From Flexivirga alba (GTDB lineage: Bacteria; Actinomycetota; Actinomycetes; Actinomycetales; Dermatophilaceae), in the NCBI RefSeq assembly GCF_042661025.1, contig NZ_JBHSWH010000001.1:3596001-3660000 (forward strand): 64,000 nucleotides of DNA, written 5' to 3'. The notes under the pieces are model-generated. The model did not search any database and was not told the origin of the DNA. It saw only the letters and a list, made by a program, of their open reading frames with translations. Below, in pieces: positions 60,405 to 64,000 of this stretch; position 1 is the first letter of the stretch, and each line of letters starts with the position of its first letter. The position numbers were made by a program, and so were the translations under genes.

Positions 60405-61631
60405 TCAGCTGAGACGCTCGAAGATGATCGCCATACCCTGTCCCCCGCCGACGCACATGGTCTCGAGACCGAACTGACCGTCGCGCTCCTGCAGACCGTG
60501 CAGCAAGGTCGTGGCGATACGGGCGCCGGTCGAGCCGAACGGGTGACCCAGAGCAATCGCACCGCCGTGGACGTTCAGCCGGTCGAGGTCGATGCCGAGC
60601 TCCCGGTATGACGGAATGACCTGCGCCGCGAACGCCTCGTTGATCTCGACCAGATCGATGTCCGAGATCGTCATACCTGCCTTGGCGAGGGCCCGGCGAC
60701 TGGCCTGCACCGGACCAAGACCCATGATCTCCGGCGACAACGCGCTTGCGGCCGTGGCCACCACCCGGGCGATCGGCTGCAGGCCCAGCTCAGCGGCCTT
60801 GGTGTCGCTCATCAGCACCAGCGCGGCGGCGCCGTCGTTCAGCGGACACGCATTACCGGCCGTGACCGTCCCGTCCTCGCGGAACACCGTACGCAGACCC
60901 GACAGCGTCTCGACCGTCGTCCCGGCGCGGGGTCCGTCGTCGGTGGACACGACCGTGCCGTCGGCCTTGGTGAACGGCACAATCTCGCGGTCGAAGAACC
61001 CGTCGGCAATTGCCTTTTCCGCCAATTGCTGTGAGCGAGCAGCGAATTCGTCCTGCTCGGCGCGGCTGATCCCGCGCTGGGTCGCGACGTTCTCAGCGGT
61101 CTGACCCATCGAGATGTAGACATCCGGCAGCGACCCTTCGGCACGCGGATCCGTCCACTTCGCGTTCGTTGCGGCGAGCCTGGCCGTGCGCTGTTCCGCG
61201 GATGCGAAGAGCGGGTTGTGGAAGTTCTGGTCGCCCGATCCGACGCCGCCCTCGGAGCGTGGATAGCGGGAGACGCACTCCACTCCCGCGGAAACGAAGA
61301 TCTCGCCGTCACCGGACTTGATGGCGTTGGCGGCCATCCGGGTCGTCTGGACGCTGGAAGCACACGCGCGATTCACCGTCGAGCCAGGCACGGTGTCCAG
61401 TCCCAGCTGGACTGCCACCCGGCGGGCGATGTTCTCCGACTGCTCGCCGCTGTGCTCCCACGCCCCGAGGTAGAGGTCCTCGATGGTCGTCGGATCGAGA
61501 GACGGAACGGATGCGAGTGCGGCTCCGATCACGTGTGCTGCCAGGTCATCCGGGCGGACGTCGGCAAGTGAGCCCTTGAAGGCTCGGCCGATGGGTGAAC
61601 GGGCGGTGGCGACGATTACTGCTTCGGTCAT
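60405..61631 (-). CDS. Acetyl-CoA acyltransferase (thiolase)
   Basis: The 408-residue protein has the acylated cysteine in VNRACASSVQTTRMA, the histidine in GGAIALGHPFGSTGARI and the second cysteine in LETMCVGGGQGMAIIFE. It cleaves 3-oxoacyl-CoA, or condenses acetyl-CoA units, at the end of beta-oxidation. It is the last gene of a minus-strand cluster with an SDR, an acyl-CoA dehydrogenase and a phosphotransferase-like gene, separated from the SDR by 37 bases. Confidence 0.94.
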   Translation of the reverse strand: MTEAVIVATARSPIGRAFKGSLADVRPDDLAAHVIGAALASVPSLDPTTIEDLYLGAWEHSGEQSENIARRVAVQLGLDTVPGSTVNRACASSVQTTRMAANAIKSGDGEIFVSAGVECVSRYPRSEGGVGSGDQNFHNPLFASAEQRTARLAATNAKWTDPRAEGSLPDVYISMGQTAENVATQRGISRAEQDEFAARSQQLAEKAIADGFFDREIVPFTKADGTVVSTDDGPRAGTTVETLSGLRTVFREDGTVTAGNACPLNDGAAALVLMSDTKAAELGLQPIARVVATAASALSPEIMGLGPVQASRRALAKAGMTISDIDLVEINEAFAAQVIPSYRELGIDLDRLNVHGGAIALGHPFGSTGARIATTLLHGLQERDGQFGLETMCVGGGQGMAIIFERLS

Positions 61632-61668
61632 GCTGGTGTGCTCCTTCGTCGAAATCTGCTGGAGTTGA

Positions 61669-62430
61669 TCAAGTGAGCGTCACGCCGCCATCGACGGCGA
61701 TGGTTTGCCCGACGACGTACCCAGCGGCATCCGAGGCAAGCCACACTGCAGTCGCGGCGAGTTCCTCGGGGTCGCCGACCCGCCCGAGCACGATCCGCTC
61801 GCTCATCTTCTCCAGGTAGCCCGGCTGATAGTTGTCGGTCATCTCCGAAGAGAAGAAGCCGGGTGCGATCGCGTTGACCCGGATGCCTTTGCGGCCACCC
61901 CATTGCTGCGCGAGATCCCTTGTCAGACCTATGATTCCGGCCTTGCTCGAGGCGTATGCCGCCTGCGGGAGCCCGGCCGTTGTCAGACCGAGGATGCTGG
62001 AGATGTTCACGATCGCGCTGCCGGGCGTCATACGAGCGCCACACGCCTGCGCGGCCCAATACGAGCCGTTCAAGTTGATGTCCACGACTCGCCGGAATTC
62101 CTCCGGTGTCTCCCGGGACGCCGGCACCGCCGTGCCCACACCGGCGTTGTTGACCAGTATGTCGAGGCGACCGAATTCCTCCGTGGCGGCCGCCGCCAGG
62201 CGTTCGCAGTCCTCGGGCAGGACGATGTCGGTGGTGACGCACAATGCGCGCCTACCCGTCGAGCGCACCAGCTCGGCGGTCTGCTCCAACCGATCCGCGC
62301 GACGCGCGGCGAGAACGACGTCCGCGCCGGCCTCGGCGAAGCCGCGCGCGAAGGCCACGCCGAGCCCGGACGATGCACCGGTGACGACGGCTACTCGGCC
62401 GTCGAGCCGAAACCTGTTGAGGACGCTCAT
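61669..62430 (-). CDS. Short-chain dehydrogenase/reductase
   Basis: The 253-residue protein is a classical SDR with TGASSGLGVAFARGFAEAGA, NNAGVGTAVPASRE, the serine in NISSILGLTT, YASSK and AGYVVGQTIAVDGGVTLT. Its ATG overlaps the stop of the acyl-CoA dehydrogenase gene, so it probably acts on the hydroxyacyl-CoA made in the same route. Confidence 0.92.
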   Translation of the reverse strand: MSVLNRFRLDGRVAVVTGASSGLGVAFARGFAEAGADVVLAARRADRLEQTAELVRSTGRRALCVTTDIVLPEDCERLAAAATEEFGRLDILVNNAGVGTAVPASRETPEEFRRVVDINLNGSYWAAQACGARMTPGSAIVNISSILGLTTAGLPQAAYASSKAGIIGLTRDLAQQWGGRKGIRVNAIAPGFFSSEMTDNYQPGYLEKMSERIVLGRVGDPEELAATAVWLASDAAGYVVGQTIAVDGGVTLT

Positions 62431-63662
62431 GACTCGTTTGCACGCTCAGCGGCCTGGCGTTGGAGCTCCCGGCGGGCCAGTGAGTTCTTGTGGACCTCGT
62501 CCGGGCCGTCGGCGAAACGCAGAGTCCGGGTGTGGGCGTAGGCCGACGCCAGGAAGAAGTCCTGGGACAGCCCACCGGCGCCGTGGACCTGGATCGCCTT
62601 GTCGAGGATCCACTCGACAGCCGCCGGCGTCGCGATCTTGATCGCCTGGATCTCTGTATGTGCGCCCTTGTTGCCGACGGTGTCCATCAGCCACGCCGTC
62701 TTGAGCACCAACAGCCGCAGCTGCTCGACCCGGACCCGTGACTCGGCGATCCAGTCGCGAATGACGCCCTGTTCGCTGAGCGGCCGGCCGAATGCCACTC
62801 GCTCCTCGGCGCGCGCACACATCATCGAGATCGCCCGCTCCGCCGTGCCGATGGCTCGCATGCAGTGATGGATCCGCCCCGGGCCGAGCCGTGCCTGAGC
62901 GATCGCGAACCCGTCACCCTCGTTGCCGATCAGGTTGCTTGCCGGCACCCGGACATCGGTGAAGGAGACTTCGGCGTGGCCACCGTTGTGGTGATCGTCG
63001 TAGCCGAAGACCGTCAGGTCACGCTCGACGGTCAAACCGGGGGTATCACGCGGCACCAGGACCATGCTCTGCTGGCGATGCCGCGGCGCCGTGGGATCGG
63101 TTTTACCCATCACGATGAAGATCTTCGCGTGCGGGTTCATCGCGCCCGTGATGAACCACTTGCGCCCGTTGATCACGTAATCGTCCCCATCGCGGACGAT
63201 CGACGTGGCGATGTTGGTCGCGTCCGAGGACGCCACAGCCGGCTCGGTCATCGCGAACGACGAGCGGATCCGTCCGTCCAGCAACGGCTCCAGCCAGTCC
63301 AGCTTCTGCTGCTCGGTGCCGAACATCGACAACAACTCCATGTTGCCGGTGTCCGGTGCGGAACAGTTCATCGCCTGCGGAGCCAGCGTGCTGCTGCGGC
63401 CGGTGATCTCCGCCAACGGCGCGTATTGCAGGTTCGTCAGTCCGGCGCCCTCCGAGCCAGGAAGGAAGAGGTTCCACAATCCGCGTCGTCTGGCCTCGTC
63501 CTTCAACCCACGCATCACCGGCAGGTCCGAAGAAGCGAAACGGTCTGCCGCGTCTGCCGATTCGTGCTCAAACACCGACTCGGCCGGGTAGACGTGCGAC
63601 TCCATGAAGTCGAGCAGATTCTTGCGCAGACTCTCGACCTGCGGGTCGGTCTCGAAGTTCAT
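62427..63662 (-). CDS. Acyl-CoA dehydrogenase (ACAD10/11-like group)
   Basis: The 411-residue protein has FAMTEPAVASSDATNIATSI, INGRKWFITGAMNPHAKIFI, ERVAFGRPLSEQGVIRDWIA and IQVHGAGGLSQDFFLASAYA. The AVASSDATN variant and pairing with an aminoglycoside-phosphotransferase-like gene are typical of the ACAD10/11 type, which handles 4-hydroxyacyl or branched acyl-CoAs. Coupled by ATGA overlaps on both sides. Confidence 0.93.
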   Translation of the reverse strand: MNFETDPQVESLRKNLLDFMESHVYPAESVFEHESADAADRFASSDLPVMRGLKDEARRRGLWNLFLPGSEGAGLTNLQYAPLAEITGRSSTLAPQAMNCSAPDTGNMELLSMFGTEQQKLDWLEPLLDGRIRSSFAMTEPAVASSDATNIATSIVRDGDDYVINGRKWFITGAMNPHAKIFIVMGKTDPTAPRHRQQSMVLVPRDTPGLTVERDLTVFGYDDHHNGGHAEVSFTDVRVPASNLIGNEGDGFAIAQARLGPGRIHHCMRAIGTAERAISMMCARAEERVAFGRPLSEQGVIRDWIAESRVRVEQLRLLVLKTAWLMDTVGNKGAHTEIQAIKIATPAAVEWILDKAIQVHGAGGLSQDFFLASAYAHTRTLRFADGPDEVHKNSLARRELQRQAAERANES

Positions 63663-64000
63663 CAGGTGTACTCCTTCAGTGTGCCGAGGCCGAGTTCGAG
63701 CAACATCGGCACGCTGTCGCCGGCGCCCTCGAACCCGGCTCCGACCGTTTGTCCGTGGGTATGGCGGAAGCGGATGCCTTCGCCGATCGCGGCGAGCTTG
63801 AAACAGGCCAACCCGAGATGGAATCCGAAGCCGGTGACATCGATGCCGCTGGAATCCTGGTACTCCTGCAGGATCTCCGGCTCGCTGAGGTAGCCGGGTG
63901 CGAGCGTCACGTCGTACGTCGCCGGATCGGTCCCGCTCTCGTCGGCGACGAGACGCGCCCGGCGCTGGTAGACGAGCATCAGGGCGAGATCGAGCCGCGG
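63662..64000 (-). CDS. Phosphotransferase-family protein (APH fold), C-terminal part
   Basis: The frame is open to the window edge; 112 residues of the C-terminus are visible (YLSEPEILQEYQDSSGIDVT, then FGFHLGLACFKLAAIGEGIR). This matches the end of aminoglycoside-phosphotransferase-like kinases paired with ACAD10/11 dehydrogenases, which phosphorylate hydroxyacyl-CoAs before elimination. The catalytic part lies outside the window. Confidence 0.82.
   Translation of the reverse strand, partial: PRLDLALMLVYQRRARLVADESGTDPATYDVTLAPGYLSEPEILQEYQDSSGIDVTGFGFHLGLACFKLAAIGEGIRFRHTHGQTVGAGFEGAGDSVPMLLELGLGTLKEYT

Noticed and set aside
1..64000. Mobile elements, CRISPR arrays, tRNA or rRNA genes
   Set aside because: No transposase or integrase motifs, no regularly spaced direct repeats, and no cloverleaf or rRNA-like sequence were seen on either strand.

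Overview
The window is high-GC DNA with GTG and TTG starts, many ATGA/GTGA overlaps between neighbouring genes, ANTAR-domain regulators, a SigB/SigF-type sigma factor and a DevR/DevS pair. These traits point to an actinobacterium. The protein repertoire suggests a Micrococcales lineage (Dermacoccaceae or Intrasporangiaceae-like), but that placement is inference. No rRNA, tRNA, CRISPR array, insertion sequence or phage gene was recognised.

Layout. Bases 1-8052 carry transporters, a glycosyltransferase, a TraR/DksA-type protein, and a coupled operon of a collapsed xanthine-dehydrogenase-like gene, a sugar porter and an FUSC exporter. Bases 8111-20487 hold small stress-type genes (PRC-barrel, SRPBCC, DUF3040 and DUF6131-like membrane proteins, a desaturase), four GAF/ANTAR proteins, and several gene remnants. 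Bases 20802-26846 hold a methyltransferase, transaldolase and large-subunit catalase operon, the sigma factor and small proteins. Bases 26892-41969 hold a lactate/glycolate-type FAD/Fe-S dehydrogenase, a hemerythrin protein, a DUF1989/YqcI pair and a long carbohydrate-oxidation operon (GH15, SDR, a three-subunit GMC/gluconate-dehydrogenase-like complex, pyruvate oxidase, an enolase-superfamily enzyme). Bases 42198-55502 look like a dormancy (DosR/DevR-type) region: universal stress proteins, BON protein, PNPOx-fold proteins, NarK, ABC-2 exporter, DevR and DevS. Bases 55734-64000 hold a Dyp peroxidase and two convergent acyl-CoA catabolism clusters.

Regulation seen in the sequence. About twelve promoter-like sites of the form GNNT-N15/16-GGGTA precede the stress genes of the first 42 kb, and the matching type of sigma factor is encoded at 25260-26084. 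Nine copies of a GGNCNAAAGTCCC-like box lie upstream of genes in the 42-55 kb region, which also encodes the DevR/DevS pair likely to act on them. The window therefore looks like a general-stress block followed by a hypoxia/dormancy block.

Two kinds of damage are present and should be kept apart. At least nine frame breaks in eight genes are each explained by one base, most of them in G or C runs, so they may be sequencing errors. Separately, several genes are true collapsed remnants: the xanthine dehydrogenase fusion, a BrkB-family gene, GH15 and transaldolase fragments, and an ackA stub. Finally, the heptamer GTATGNC is strongly over-represented on both strands and in all reading frames, often at the cost of rare codons.
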